Positions 12,956 to 26,300 of a DNA stretch of 64,000 nucleotides are shown here, one piece after another. This DNA is from Rhododendron vialii (taxonomy: Eukaryota > Streptophyta > Magnoliopsida > Ericales > Ericaceae). The notes under the pieces are model-generated. The model did not search any database, was not told where the DNA came from, and saw only the letters and a program-made list of their open reading frames with translations. The stretch covers positions 5,726,501 to 5,790,500 of the forward strand of contig NC_080559.1 in NCBI RefSeq assembly GCF_030253575.1. The letters run 5' to 3'. The position numbers were made by a program, and so were the translations under genes. Positions within the stretch are counted from its first letter, which is position 1, and every line of letters begins with the position of its first letter.

Positions 12956-15900
12956 CTGCAGAAAGGCAACAAGAGTGAGGGATATATACCAAACTAACTC
13001 AACTCAAGAAAAAAGCCCATGTTTTCCAATGAAATCTGTTATGTTGCATTCCTTTTGTTACGTCGTTTTTCTTCATTTACCTTATACATGTCGTATATTC
13101 GTTCCCCAAGAAATCGTAATTTACAGCGAAAGAGAAGCTCTAACCGGAGCTGTCAATTACCTCGTTGCACCAGCAACAGTCAAAATTTAAGACTTGAGGT
13201 GGTCCAAACCATCTGCCAAATACACATGGTGGATTTGGCGCGGCTTCTGCACTGCCAAATTTGAAGATGTCAATTTGCTGGCTGAATCTTTGAAAAAAAT
13301 TGACACGTCCAAATTTGAAGCTGAGATTGAAGATGGTTATAGCATTGTTCTTGATATGTAATGGATGAAGGAGCTATTATTTTCACCTTCCAAAGCAAAT
13401 TAATACTCATAGCTAGCCCTGTGTCTCATATGCACCTAATGTTTAGCAGGGAAGCTATCGGTTCGATTTCCCAGGAAAACTATCAATGATCTAAAATTGG
13501 TAATGGTTTCTTAGATACCAATCTTACCTGTACGGTAAGATGCTATCAGCAAATCCAAACCATTGATTACTCAGATGGACGACCGATATGTTTGACTGTC
13601 CGATCTAATCCAAATCCAAGACAGGAAAGGATCCAATTCGTTGATCCGCAAATGCGAAAATCTCACAAGCTAAAAGATTGGCTCAACAAAGGAACTGAAA
13701 ATTTGAACTCTCTCAGATCCACCCTATGAATTGTGGTGAATGACACGGATGCTGGAGTGTCGTTTAATGATACGATCGCAACAATACTCAAGATTAAATC
13801 TTCAAGTTAAGAACTCAAATAACTGGATTTAATCTTGAAAAATCATTGTACCAAAATTTCTTTCCCAGTTCGGTTCCCTTCGACTTTGATTATTTATTAT
13901 TATTGGTCTACAAAGACACTTATGGGGACAATCCACCTACAAACATTTATCAATTTGAAGTTTTCTCACGTGATATGTGAAAGGATTAGTTCCACCAGAT
14001 ATATTTATTTCGGAATTAGAACCTTCTCACGAAAAACAAATTATGAATTTAAATCAAGTACTTAGCACTTTTAGATAATTACCTTTACAGATACGGTGGA
14101 CATTGTGTTATATGAAAGTGGTCGGATGGTTCAATTAAGATCATAGTGGGAGCCCGGACTGCATTTTGCAATCCTGATCAACGTTGCAGTGCCCCAAGAC
14201 CATACAAAACGAAAACCAGTTTGGTAGCAAAAAAAAAAAGAAAAGAAAAACTACCAAAATCACCCCGAGAATTGTGTAACTTATAGATTGCCCCCTCACG
14301 TTTGGGGAATTGCAAAATACCCTGTCTTATAACAAATTACTCTCTTGTCATTGTGTAGCCAATAGAGGAAATGCGATATAATTTGTCTGACATCGTCAAA
14401 TTCTAATCACAATGGACCATACTGTCCTTTAGTCCAAATTCATCATCAAATCCTTGCTTGGACAAGATATTTTAAAGCTTAAATAAAACGGTGGTCCGAA
14501 TTCATCAGGCCGACGATACTTGCTTGTGTAGTTATGCATTCAATCTATTCTTCTTAACTACTAGCTAACATGTGAGGCTCCATGAGACTTCCATTATTGA
14601 CATTCTCTCTCCAATTAGAGAGATTTCAAGGAGTACTGGAGTAGGGACCTGCATTATGCTTTTCTCATTGCTTTCTTCTTTCGATGCGACACCAACAACA
14701 AAGAAAAGCAAAACTCCACTTTACAACTACCAAAACTCCATTTGGTGAATCTCCTATCAGCACTTAGGCATAGATGCCTTTGGTTTTTCTACAGAACACA
14801 AGTTCCTCTTCCACAGAGAGCAAAAAAATGGCTGTTGGGGACATATTTCTGGGAGAAGAGAAACGAATTTTTCGGTTATGGTTCGGGGGAAAAATTTGGT
14901 TACGGTTCGGATACCCATCGGTTTGGTTCAAATTGCCATCCCTATCCAAGATCATCAAAATAATTATCCGAGGGTGTGTGTGTGTGTGTCATTCTATACT
15001 TTGTTGACCACTCATAATTGCTAACCTGGCTGTGCATGTCGTGATATGGAAAAACTTGGGCTTACTAAATCTAAGTGAAAAGGTACTCCCCTAAATAGAA
15101 TTCAATGAAAAAAGATGATTCATGTAGCCGACTCTAATTAATTTGATTTGGTTTGGTTGTGTTCGGTTCGATTCGGTTCATAGTACTCCTGCTTACTCTT
15201 CGTATGAACTGAAAGGAGCGAAAGACATTCGCTGGACAAACATTTGATAGATAGGTCTGGTCAAATAGAAAACAGGGTTAGGTAGAAATGGTTCCATGCA
15301 ATAATTGAACAGCTATTATTGCCATTAATGTAAACAAAGACAAAATTAGATTCAGACTCCAACCGTTTTCTTATCCATGCAATAATTGAACAGCTATTAT
15401 TGCCATGATGTGTATTGTTGAAGCAAAGAGTGTGAAAATTACCTACTTTTATAGGTTTTTTCCCTTTTACGTATTTGTCAAGGAAAAATATTGAGGCACA
15501 ATTTTCAATGCCGAAAATCCATGTATCTCCGTATCGAGGAATTTTCGGCCGTTGGATTTAAAATGTAACACAATTCAACAGTCGAAAAATTTATCGGTAC
15601 GAAGGCACTAAAAATTTTGAAAAAGAAGAGATCGGACCATAAACATACTAGTAAGGTAGTGTTGGGTACACTATACACATGGGGGTGGGAAAATATATGC
15701 ACCCACCCAAAGAAAAAAAAAATACCACTCCATTAATGTATTACCGTGACATTGAATTTAATTTTTTTTCAAAAAGAAAATGAAATATTTAAATTATGAG
15801 TTGAGATCTAAGTCACATAATGTGCATCCATGAGCTCTTTTAAAAACATCAACAGGGCTAAAATCAGTGAGAGCAATGATTGAAGTGAGAATGTAGAATG

Positions 15901-16776
15901 AGAATTAATTAGGTAACTTAATTAGGTCGAGATCGTCTCTCATTCCAGACCTACCTTGATGAAAAAAAATTAATGTTTAGAACTTATCGAAAACATATCA
16001 GTCATGCCAAATTTTACGATAAACGAATTCAGATAAATATGATTTTTTTTTAAAATCATTTATTTTGAGGGAAAAAAAAGAAATTAGTTCGCCCAATAAA
16101 TTGAAAATAATCTATCTCAAGACTAATGTTCTTATTAATATCCGATCAAGATAATCTTTTAGTAATTCATAATTGACGAACTTTTTAAAGTAAACAATTT
16201 TTATAATCGATCGACACAAATGCGAGTTGTGAACACGAAATATTCTAACATGTCCAAATAATTTAGATAAATCCGAGTAGTGATCATGAAAAATTCTACC
16301 AGACGGTCCAAGGGCTAGAGGGGATTCCCTCGCTTATAATAACACAAATTTCTACTACGAGAAAATCTTATACTCAATCGTGACTGTCCAAAAGTATTTT
16401 GGACTGTCGGAATGTTAATGAAACTTTTTCAAAGAAGAGTTTACTTTTGGACGGTCGGGATGTTAATAAAACTTTTCCGAAAAAGAGTTTACTCTCTCTG
16501 GAAAAATTTCATTAAAATCCGAACCGTTCAAAATACTTTTGAACGGTTTTGATTGGTTGGTGCTGCAAACATGTTATTTACAGCACCTCCGTAAATAAGT
16601 ATATCGATCTCTTCTACTACTCCACTTCATAATCCCTGTGGAGCACCACGCATGATGTTTTAGGGCCTCTAACCCATATCTTCTTGTACGTACGTAACGT
16701 ACGTATATTCATATAAGGCTCAGTCACGTAATCAGAGATATGCGATGGAGAAGCTTGGGGCACCATGTGAGAGTGC
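12956..16776. other. upstream region of gene B, probable 5' UTR intron
   Basis: No coding exon was recognised. About 15180-15330 matches the region upstream of gene A near 4060-4200 (shared TAGGTAGAAAT and AACAGCTATT phrases), showing that A and B were duplicated together with upstream DNA. A repeat rich in ACGGTC and TTCATTAAAATCCG phrases lies near 16380-16560 and recurs near 20040-20160. Confidence 0.45.
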
Positions 16777-16784
16777 CCCAAGAG

Positions 16785-17329
16785 TATGGCTGTAAACGAG
16801 CAAAAAATTTGAGCTTAAGCTCAGCTCGAGTCTTATAAAGCTGAGCTGAGTCATTTATTAAACGAGTCTCTTTAATCGAGCCGAGTCACCCTTAGCGAGT
16901 CTCTTTAATCGAGCTAAGCTCGACTCGGCTCATTTACTAAATAAGCCGAAAACTCAATCTCGAGCTTGGCTCGTTTACTAAACGAGCTTTAATGAGCCGA
17001 GCTGAACCAAGCTTGCGAGCCGAGAGTCACCCTTAGCGAGCCTCCTTAATCGAGCTAAGCTAAGCTCGGTTTATTTACTAAATAAGACGAAAACTCAATC
17101 TCAAGCTTGACTCGTTTACTAAACGAGCTTTAAAGAGCCGAGCTGAACCAAGCTCGCGAGCCGAGAGTCACCCTTAGCGAGCCTCCTTAATCGAGCTAAG
17201 CTCGGCTCGGCTCATGTACTAAATAAGCTGAAACTCAATCTTGAGCTTGGCTCGTTTACTAAACGAGCTTTAACGAACCGAGCTGAACTAAGCTCGCGAG
17301 CTGCTCGGCTCGGTTCGTTTACAGCCTTA
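16785..17329. mobile_element. hAT-type MITE with internal 141-bp repeats
   Basis: The ends TATGGCTGTAAACGA and TCGTTTACAGCCTTA are inverted repeats of the Ac/hAT kind. The flanks CCCAAGAG (16777-16784) and TCCAAGAG (17330-17337) form an eight-base target duplication with one mismatch. The inside is about three tandem copies of a 141-bp unit (16887, 17028 and 17169 onward) full of GAGCTCG/CTCGGCTCG words. It is non-coding. Confidence 0.75.
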
Positions 17330-17517
17330 TCCAAGAGCACCGATAATTTTTTCCATGGTGCGCGAGTTCCTCGTCACCCCTAAAAAGGAAGAAGGGAAAG
17401 GAAGAAATGCCAAGCCCCCAATTACTCAAAGGATATGCATGTTTAGACTGTTTGTTAATTAGTAGTAGACTAGTAGTACTAGTAGTAACAGGGAAAATGG
17501 CAAGGAGTACAACTTAC

Positions 17518-17650
17518 AAATGAAGCTAGCTGGAACTTCGGCTTAATGATCGATCGCCTTCTTCAAGTTCCTCCCTCTGGAGAGAGAGCGAGAGAGAGAG
17601 AGACAGATATGAATAGTCTAGAAGGCAAAAAAGCAAGTATATATTACAGG
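17518..17650 (-). promoter_or_regulatory. candidate promoter and untranslated leader exon of gene B
   Basis: Reading the minus strand, a TATA-like ATATATAC (about 17637-17645) is followed by a CT-rich tract (about 17581-17605) and then an ATTT|GTAAGT splice donor, with the exon ending at 17518. Gene B has a good splice acceptor (TTTCTGCAG) whose exon begins at 12955, 30 bases before its ATG. Together they would define a 4,562-bp intron (12956-17517) in the 5' UTR. This is inferred from signal order and from similar arrangements ahead of C and D. No transcript evidence is available here. Confidence 0.4.
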
Positions 17651-18379
17651 CTTCACAGCTGATGGTGCTGGGGCAATGCCTAAAGCCACTAAAATGATTA
17701 AATCCAATGTCTGTCCGCTGTAGAGCGTTGGGGCAGTATTGAGTCTATTGACCCTACAGTTTTTTATGATGTCTAGAATGATATTAGCACTCTAAAAATT
17801 GATGCAGACACTTCAAAAAATAAAAAAATTTGGCTTTGGAATTACACTGATTTTGGAGTGTCTGCATCAATTTTTGGAGTGCCAATATCATTTTCCTATG
17901 TTCTAAAGTAACTTTTCCTAAAATGATTAGGACGTTCCGGTTTGTTGAAAAAGAATTTTTAGAAAATGAAGGTAATTTTACGTTTAAAAATTATGTGTTT
18001 ACGTAAATAATTTTTTTATCAATATGAATCTTGTTTGATAAATCTCATTGAGATCTTTTAAACGGTACAAAAAATTAAAATATTTTTTTTATTTTCGTTT
18101 TGAGTTTGAAATTACTTTTCCCTTTAAAAAAAAAAGGTGAAAAGTGGAACGGGGCATATTGAGGATCCAATTCCTGTGTGTGTGAGAGAGGGAGGGAGAG
18201 AGAGAGAGAGAGAATGGCTACCACCTGTCCCCGTAGGTACCTAGGTAGTCGAGAGAGAGGAAAACAGGATGGCCCTTTATTAATTTTGTCTCCTTGTCGT
18301 GATTAATTTGTACAGGTTGGCAAATCTTTGCCTTATTTTTTTCTAGCTTCTGTTGAATTCACGTGGGAAACGCACCGAA
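17651..18379. other. intergenic DNA upstream of gene B leader
   Basis: A short inverted repeat sits around 17770-17890 (AGAATGATATTAGCACTC ... GAGTGCCAATATCATTTT). A GA-rich tract occurs at about 18185-18213. No gene was recognised. Confidence 0.4.
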
Positions 18380-18832
18380 GATACAGCAAAACATGTGTTT
18401 CGCGGGCTTGTATCCTAACCAGTTGGGTTTCCAACCAGTTTAGTCCAGTTATGGATCGTTTATGGGCTTTTTTCGAGCTCACAATAATGATCAAAATCGT
18501 TCACTTTTTAGAGCTCGTCGAGAATGTTGACCACGCCAAAAATCAATTTGATCGGATCCCGTTTGATATGATATCGAAAGGCATTGATCTTCGTATAATT
18601 ATGTCAAATAGGTTGCAATCTAGTATTACACACTTTTTTTCTTACGAACTTAATGCATTTCAACGTCTTATCAAACGGTATCCGATCAACGTGATTTTTG
18701 GTATGGTCAATGTTCTTGACAAGCTCTAAAAAGTGAACGGTTCCGATCATTATTGTGGTTCCGAAAAGAGCCCACAAACAGTCCATAACTAGACCAAACT
18801 AGTTGGGATCCAAGCCCGTGTTTTGCAGACCA
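18380..18832. mobile_element. foldback element
   Basis: A 450-bp imperfect palindrome: CAGCAAAACATGTG ... CGGGCTTG on the left is mirrored by CAAGCCCGTGTTTTGCAG on the right, with arms of about 200 bp. The two reading frames seen in it are translations of the same arm on opposite strands, so they are not genes. No target duplication was identified. Confidence 0.6.
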
Positions 18833-19195
18833 TTGGCACGAAGACTTTAGTACTAGATAACGACAACAGAAGTGCTAGACCATTTCTAGTTCCCAACTTC
18901 GACAGCTTGTTGTAGGAGCAAAACTGCCATAGTTTTAACTATTTCGTTTGACAAAAAAAACTGCAACAGTTTTATAGTTTCGCTCTTACAAATTCAGAAA
19001 ACATACCTACTGATAACTGTTAGAACTGATTTTTTACAGAGCCTCATGAATAATTATTTTAAAATTTATAGATATTTTTCTGTATTTTTGTGGGATCTGG
19101 AGTGGGTCCCACACGGCGTGCAGTGGAAAAAAATGCGGTGCTCCTAGACTTTGTGTAATGCCGAAGTCCACCTTTGAAATCTTTCTCTATTTGAG

Positions 19196-19375
19196 TTTTT
19201 TTTTTTTAAGACCGAATGTCTGAACGAGTTTGTGTGCACGTCGACCAATGTCGAAGCCTTAAAGTTAACGACCAAACAAACCTTCCAGTAGTGGACCCAA
19301 AGTTTGAAATGTTTTGCTTCTGTGAAATTCGAACATACGACCTGACAGAAAACAAATACTACTAAGGTCACGTTC
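19196..19375 (-). mobile_element. candidate tRNA-derived SINE
   Basis: On the minus strand, a GGTCGTATGTTCGAATTTC segment resembles a Pol III B box. It follows a GTGACCTTAGTAGT segment that could be an A box, and the piece ends in an A tract (plus-strand T run at 19196-19207). Length suits a SINE. Target duplications were not found, so this is tentative. Confidence 0.35.
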
Positions 19376-20960
19376 CGCTAATGTTCTTATTTTTTAAGTA
19401 TTTATTTTTCACTTTACAAAAAATAAGTACTTATTTTTAATAAGTATTTTTTTTTCCCCTTAACATAATAGGCCTTGAGGTTCCAGCCACAGAAACCCAA
19501 AAATCCAGAAAACCCTCGGGTAACTTATGTAGCCCCAAAAATCCTTCATAAAATTGATTGGAGGGCCTCGGTCCCACTAAAATTGCAATCTTTGCATGGT
19601 AAAACTCTTAGGTGTATGGCTAGTAGAGCGGTGGGCAACAAGGCAGAGCTGGAGATCCTATGCTGAGCAAGTCACTATAGGAGTGTAGTGATCATTCAGA
19701 TCGTCCGTTTCTCCAATCGATAGTTCAGTTTCTTTGTTAACTTTTACCAGTCAAAATTATCTTTTACCGGTAAATATAACAAACTTATCTGAATCATTGA
19801 TTGTCAAGATGAACGGCTTGGATTGTACACTATAGGGAGCGTTACAGGGTTGCTCACTGTAGGGTCCCCGCTCCGAGGTCAAGGGACTATGCACTCTCAT
19901 GCATTTAACAGGGGTTCAAATCTCACAAACGACTAACAAAGCTAACTTTCGCAAAATAAAAAAGAAAAAGAAAGAAAAAAACTCTTGGTGAATGGCTAAT
20001 GGATTTATAAAGGGATCGATAATCCAAGCCCTTGAAGCAAACATCGGTTAAGGAATGCTAATGAAATTTTTTCGGACAAGAGTGAAACTTTTCCTAGTTT
20101 CATTAAAATCCGGACAACACTTTTGGACGGTCGCGATTGATTGCTGCTGTAAAGAACTTGTTCAATTTCTCTCAATCAAATTTAGGATGTCAAACAGTTA
20201 CTTGGTACAGTTTCATCTGAATCACATGGAGGAAGATTACCCATGCTTGCAGTACTAAGATCCAAAGCCTTCACTGAGATCTCCGCGGATTCAAATATCA
20301 GAGTCTCTTCTTCTTCCCGACTTGTGTCTCTCCAACGCTGGAACATCGATAACAACGGTATAGGGTTCGCCTTTTTAGAGTCTTCATATCTGATTAGAGC
20401 TGAAAAACCATTTAAATCGAAATAACAAATAATTGTGGCGTCGTATGTGCCTCGAGAACAATTTGCATGCGCCTCCATGTACACTCGGGTTTTCTATAAC
20501 GATGTAATGCGCCTCAGGTGCGATTAAGCTGCACCCCGGGCGCACTTGGTGGAATTGCCAAGACCATTCTCTCCGAATGTTCCGCTTGTTGGGACTTCAT
20601 TTTGGCCATTCCTGAAGACTTCTAATGCTCCAAACATTGTGCAATCAGCTCGCGGAACCTACAGGCATGTAAACACCTTAGAACACAACAACTAACATTG
20701 AAAGAGACATCACAAGTGCATGTTGGATAGGGTAAAGTGCGTACATTTTCACTCTTATCAGTCAGGTACGAGACTTTGTTGGCTTGTTGTTATGAGAATT
20801 GTTCCAGATTGACTCCATTCTAACTTGTGCTCGTCGGTTGTTGATCCGATCTTTATTGGAGGCATTCTAGACGTATTTTACGCTTCTTGCGTTAATTTAT
20901 TTTTCAGGTGTAAAGTAAGTCCAATGGCGACTGCCGACTAGATCGAAGAACAAATAGATC

Positions 20961-21625
20961 ACCTTCCCACCAGGCAAAGGTTTTGTGGGGTTCTGTATGA
21001 TCAAGCTCTTACCATCTTATCAAAACTCGCAGATAGTGGTAAAGGCACAACTCTATTTCCTTATATCAAAGCATAGCAGGTCCCAAGCGCCACGGTTCTA
21101 TCCGCATGGGCAGAATGCTAGTTTGCAACCAACAATTCCCCCCAGCACCTACCCACAAGCAACATGCCATCCAGGGGAGTTGAACTCGCGACCTTGGCTC
21201 TGATACCACTTGTAGGATCAAGCGCTTAGATTACCTTCCCATCAAGCAAAGGTTTTGTGGGGTTCTGTATGATCAAACGCTTACCATCTTACAAAAACCT
21301 GCAGATAGTGGTAAATGCGCAACTCTATTTCCTTATACCAAAGCATGGCAGGCCACAAGCGCCACGGTTCGATCCGCATGGGCAGGATGCTGGCCTGGGA
21401 CCAACAATCCCTCTCAGCACCTGCCCACAAACAGCATGCCATTCAGGGGAGTCGAACCCACGACCTTGGCTCTGATACCACTTGTAGGATCAAGCGCTTA
21501 TCATCTTACCAAAAACCGTAGGTTGTGGTAAAGGCACAACTCTATTTCCTTATATCAAAGCGTAGCAAGTCCCAAGCGCCACGGTTCGACCTGCATGGGC
21601 AGAATGCTAGCCCGCAACCAACAGG
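20961..21625. repeat. 272-bp tandem repeat carrying an initiator-tRNA primer-site motif
   Basis: There are two full copies (20961-21232 and from 21233) and a partial third to about 21625. Each of the first two copies includes GGCTCTGATACCACTTG, the reverse complement of the TGGTATCAGAGCC primer-binding site used by many plant LTR retrotransposons, next to a B-box-like GGAGTTGAACTC/GGAGTCGAACCC. It may derive from an LTR-element leader or a tRNA-like unit. Confidence 0.7.
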
Positions 21626-22399
21626 TTCGAAAGGTGAACGATAAGTGGTGGTTTTGGGGAATTAACTTAGAGCAATAGGTACTTGGGGAGCTTGAGGATT
21701 AAGATTGCCACTGGCGACAGAAATTTGGAGGATGGTCATCAAATCAATGACATCTAGGAGACTCAAATCTCTGTCCATTTTTGAAGGGATTTTGGGTACT
21801 TGGTTTTCTTTAAAAGAAGAGATTCTGGGAAATGACGGACCACTGCTAAGGTTTCTATTCAAACAGCTAGCCACTCATTGAATCTCGGTGCCAAGAGGAC
21901 TCAGTAAATTCTCAAATTTTAAGCGCAATCTGGGAAGGAATAGACTCATATTGACACTAGCACAAGTCACTAACAACAATCTATTTGCCCGTCACTCTCA
22001 AGAACACTCAAGCATACAAGAGGAGCACAACGAAAGCAAGCATGACATCAAGAATGCCTTGTGAGGTTCCTATCCTAGAGGATAGGGTTCGAAGGCTACT
22101 TTCATAAACTAAAGGCTTGTGAGGTTTCAGTTCGTCTCCTGCAAGCAGGGCTTTTTACACCATTTTGATGTAACAAGTCGGTACCTAGCTTGCGAGGTGG
22201 ACATCATAAAATGTTCTATGTAGCCTTTACCATGACGTTGGGTTCATCGTCACCCTTTTCTGGAAATTATCCTATTTGAATTTCCGGAAATTGATTTCCA
22301 ATGTCAACCAAACACCAACAATGAAAGGGAAAAGCTATTTTCTGCAAAATGATTTTACATAAATCTACTATTCTACTACTTATTTTACCCTGAAACAAT
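21626..22399. other. 3' flank of gene C belonging to the array duplication unit
   Basis: The stretch from about 21850 matches sequence downstream of gene D (35520-35790; shared TCTCGGTGCCAAGAGGACT and ACTAGCACAAGTCACT), and 22120-22340 matches sequence downstream of gene E (57800-57990). It therefore marks the extent of the original tandem duplication. Nothing coding was recognised. Confidence 0.6.
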
Positions 22400-22404
22400 C
22401 TTAA

Positions 22405-23234
22405 TGTTAGAGATTTTCAAAATAAAAGAGTCGTCGTTTTGGTTTTGTAAAATTTTCTTGTTTCCTTAGAATGCTTGTTAGTTGAGCTTTGTTCCACATG
22501 GGTTAGTTGAGAGATGTTGGAATAGTACATATTAGGAAACATTCCTAATATGATTAAACAATGATCTAATGTGGTGCAGCTCTATGGTGCTTACCGCGCG
22601 CACAGCGTGGGTTGTGTGGCATGGGCTGTGGTGCATTGCGGCGCTTTAGCGGCGCCTTTTGCACTTAGTAGGCGCCATTTCTTCGCGATCGCAGCCGTCG
22701 ACCACGAATGGGCATGATCCAACGGATTGGATCAAATCCGATTCGGTGTGAATGAAACAGTACACCAGTTCGGTGTGACTGGTCGATCAAGACCCGTAGG
22801 ATTTGATCCAACGGTCAGAATAGATCGGGTGTGTACCCGTTCTCAATGGATGCGTAGTGGCCTACAAATAGACCAACACTTGATAGCATCCAGTACACAC
22901 ATATGCCGAATTTCTTCCACATCTCTCTCTATATCTTCTAGCATTCATTCTGCATTCTGTTTCTGTTTTGCTGCAAAATTCAGTGGTTCTCGGTTCTTAT
23001 ATTCGTTCAGTAGGTATTCTGTCCGTTTCGTTAGTGCAAATGCAAACGGGGAAGAACTTCGAGTTCAGGCTTCGATTTATCTTGAAGACAGATTTGCTGT
23101 AACCCTTTGCATACCATCTGGTGGGGGCAAATACTGTCTTTAGGAAAGTGACATAGTCGTGACTCGAAGCGTATTTCAACATTTGTGGAGGTTTCGCCAA
23201 CAGTTCAGAATTTGCAGCAACCGTATTTCCAACA
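22405..23234 (+). mobile_element. solo LTR behind gene C
   Basis: The LTR begins TGTTAGAGATTTTC and ends TTTCCAACA, with a perfect five-base duplication CTTAA at 22400-22404 and 23235-23239. The paralogous flank of gene E has the empty site (CAGTCTTGATGAATAAG near 58070). A TATA-like CTACAAATAG at about 22862 points to plus-strand transcription, toward the 3' end of gene C and antisense to it. No internal retroelement sequence is present, consistent with LTR-LTR recombination. Confidence 0.8.
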
Positions 23235-23359
23235 CTTAATGAATCCAAATCCTATCTCAATATTACAACAATGGGGCTATGAGAATTACCTTAGATCGAA
23301 GTTGCAACATACATATTGGGCTTTAACTTCAAAAGAATGAAAATATCACCTCAAACACC

Positions 23360-26300
23360 TTATTGATTAGCACTGGGTTCCTCAGCTTCCACAAACCACT
23401 TGTTAACTCGTTTTTGAGCTATGGATACCTACCACACACAAAAAAACTAGTAAATCGAGTAAAATCACTGCCAGGATAGCATCAAAGAGAGGAAAGTTTC
23501 GGAAATCACAAAAATCTGAAATCCCCCTTACCTGTTGATCCCAATCTGTTTTGCAAGTGATTATTATGAGAACAATAGTTTGAACAAATGTGCCAAACAA
23601 CATACCAATCCAGACACCCTACAAAACAAATCCGCATAAGTTGCTTGAAGAAATAACTTACTCATTTTGTGAGTGATACAGAGGGATTGAAAGGACTACC
23701 AATAACGGAAAACAAATCAAGGAGAATATCGCAAGTATATTTTCACTTGTCAGCATATTGATCCACCACAATAATGTAATGCATGGATCATGGATTTGCG
23801 AGGAAAAGGCGAAAGCAGTTGAAAAGATAGAAAAAGAAACCAAAGTAGAAGATGTTTTGCCCTACTTTTGTTTAGTGACATTAGACAAATGAGAAGAAAA
23901 TGTAGTTGTTGAAAAAATCCACTTCTTTTCATTTTCTATCCACATTATCATACTATCATATGTATGCAAGTATCTCTATTTCCCTTACAGTTTAGTTTGT
24001 TTCGACAACCGCAAGATCCAAACATAGTGTAAATATGTATGCTTGGGACTTGGGATGCGTCATGATGGAGTAAAACAATACACGAGCTCCAGCTTTGCTT
24101 GCGTTCTTCACCAGCGCTTGTCGGATGTATCTCTCATCCTGCTCCTAAGGTAAGGGGTTTTTTGCCTGTAAGAATCTTTAAGGGAATGCATCCCATATGT
24201 TGGTTGAGTACTCGACTTAAGTCCTGTGACACTCTTTTTCGTTGAAGGTTTTATTAAATGCACATAGCTTAAGTTACTAAGTTTGGCCTCAAACTTGATC
24301 AGATCAATTTCGGTCGATTTGATTAACTTTGTTTTTAAACTGAAAATTGTTTTGATCTTTCAGTCTGGGAAGACTTAAACTTGAACAGATCCATTGTGGC
24401 CGACTTGGTAACTTCGTTTTCCAACAGTGGAATTATTTCAAGTTTTCAGTCTCCAGACTCACACCAAAATCCCATTTCTAAAATCCGCCCCAATAATTGT
24501 AGTATGCAGGAAAAAAAAAGAGAGGAATAAAATAACTTACTTTGACTTGCCAATCGAACACATAACCGAGCACTGCTCCCACTGGAACCCCTACTAGGTA
24601 ATAGCATGCAATGTTAACATATGCTACAATGCTCTGCCAGCCAGCCCCAACAGCAACACCTGCGGAATGAAATGAAATTGCACCAACCATTCACTAAGGG
24701 CGAATAACTCCAAGTGTAGGTATCCCAAAATTTTCCCAGAAAGGGAAGTGCACAGGGTGGCTTCAAACGTTGTGTAGATTGGGTCATACTCAAAGAGTGA
24801 ATTTTGGTCAACGTCATTCAATTCTGGTAAAATCCTAGGCACATTATCTGGGTATGCAGGACAAAAGAGCAAATATATTACTCCCGACAACATGTTGATT
24901 CTCATCATTCATTGACCCCTTTTCTCATATCTATCTGTTGCCGCAGTGATACAATCACAGGTTGAGTCGCTGTACAGAAAGGAGAAGCTTACCAGAGAGA
25001 ACGGGTTGAACGCTGTTCAAAAGAATGGAGCAGGCCAACAGAGGTGATAAATCTGCAACTGCAGCAGCCACCTCACTGCTCTCTGTGAATAGGTAAGCTA
25101 GGTGTCCCCGAAAGAACAGGAAGAAAATGAATAACACGAATCCAATGGCAAGTGATGTAAGCACTGTGTTCACAATGGAGAATTTCGCAGCTTTTGAGTC
25201 CCCTCTTCCAAGTTCATTCGAGACCCGTACACTAGAAATTTCCAAAGATAAAAGCAGCGCAATGCTAAGTGCAAAAACTCTTGATGGTGAGAAAAACGAA
25301 TGTAAATCGAATAAAAAGGAAAATGTTGCACTTTGTGGTCATCCAGACTACAAAGATGGCTTTGTTCAAGAAAAAAAGCAAATACTGTGCACTAATAGTA
25401 CTTGTACCTAGCTGCGGCCAAGAAACCAAGAGATATCATCATTTCCCAGCCATTAATATTGAGGCTGCATAAAGATATGCATGTGATCAGTTGTATCTGT
25501 ATCCGTGTTTATCGTGCTATATAGGGGACCAATGAAAGGGTGGGAAAAGAGTATTACCAAATAGAGAGAGCATCTATGGCAACCTCAGCATTCTCCATGT
25601 ATCCTGTTAGGAGAATCAGGACTGTATTGTACCAGAGTTCCAAACTGTCACGGAAATCACACGTTTAAATTAACCTTTTTGTACCAGAGTTCCTTTACAA
25701 AAATTTAAAGCTAAATTTAAAGCTTTTTGTAATCTTGAGGAAGAAATATAAGATATATCAATAATCTCCTCTATAAACTAGTCTTCTTAATTGAAATAGT
25801 CATATGCTCCATAGTCCATAGGATATTGATGTTGTGTTTGGATTTTTACTGAATTTTTCCTGCAACTGAGAAAATTGACAAATAAGGAGTAGTTAACAAA
25901 CCAGGGTATGAGGAAAATAGAAACTTCTACATTCGTAAGATTTGGCTTAAGGCCTACGCACAATGAAATAGAAGAATACTATGAGTTGGCAATGTCCGTA
26001 GCTCTACACTCTCCCAAGAATAGTGTAGGGCCCCAATTCCCCTTTGTAAAGGAAAAGCAACAAACAGATCGGGTAAAAAGAATACGCAGTAATCACAGAT
26101 GGATGATGCCTATTGTGCTTATGGGTCAACAATGTAATGCCAGTAGAATTTGAGACACCACTCACCGCCGTTTGTGAATAATGAATAAGTAGAGCCTAGT
26201 TTTGAGGACTAGTCTTGCTCTGGAAAACCACACAATTCAAGGCTTGTTTGGTTTACATCGCTTATTTGCTCATTACTTAATTAAAAAGCACTAACCCAAT

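Noticed and set aside
13461..13480. GGTTCGATTTCCC in the gene B upstream region as a tRNA gene
   Set aside because: Only a B-box-like word is present; A box and stems are missing.
18328..18786. Two apparent proteins on opposite strands with similar sequence
   Set aside because: They translate the two arms of one inverted repeat, so the similarity is structural and not evidence of genes.
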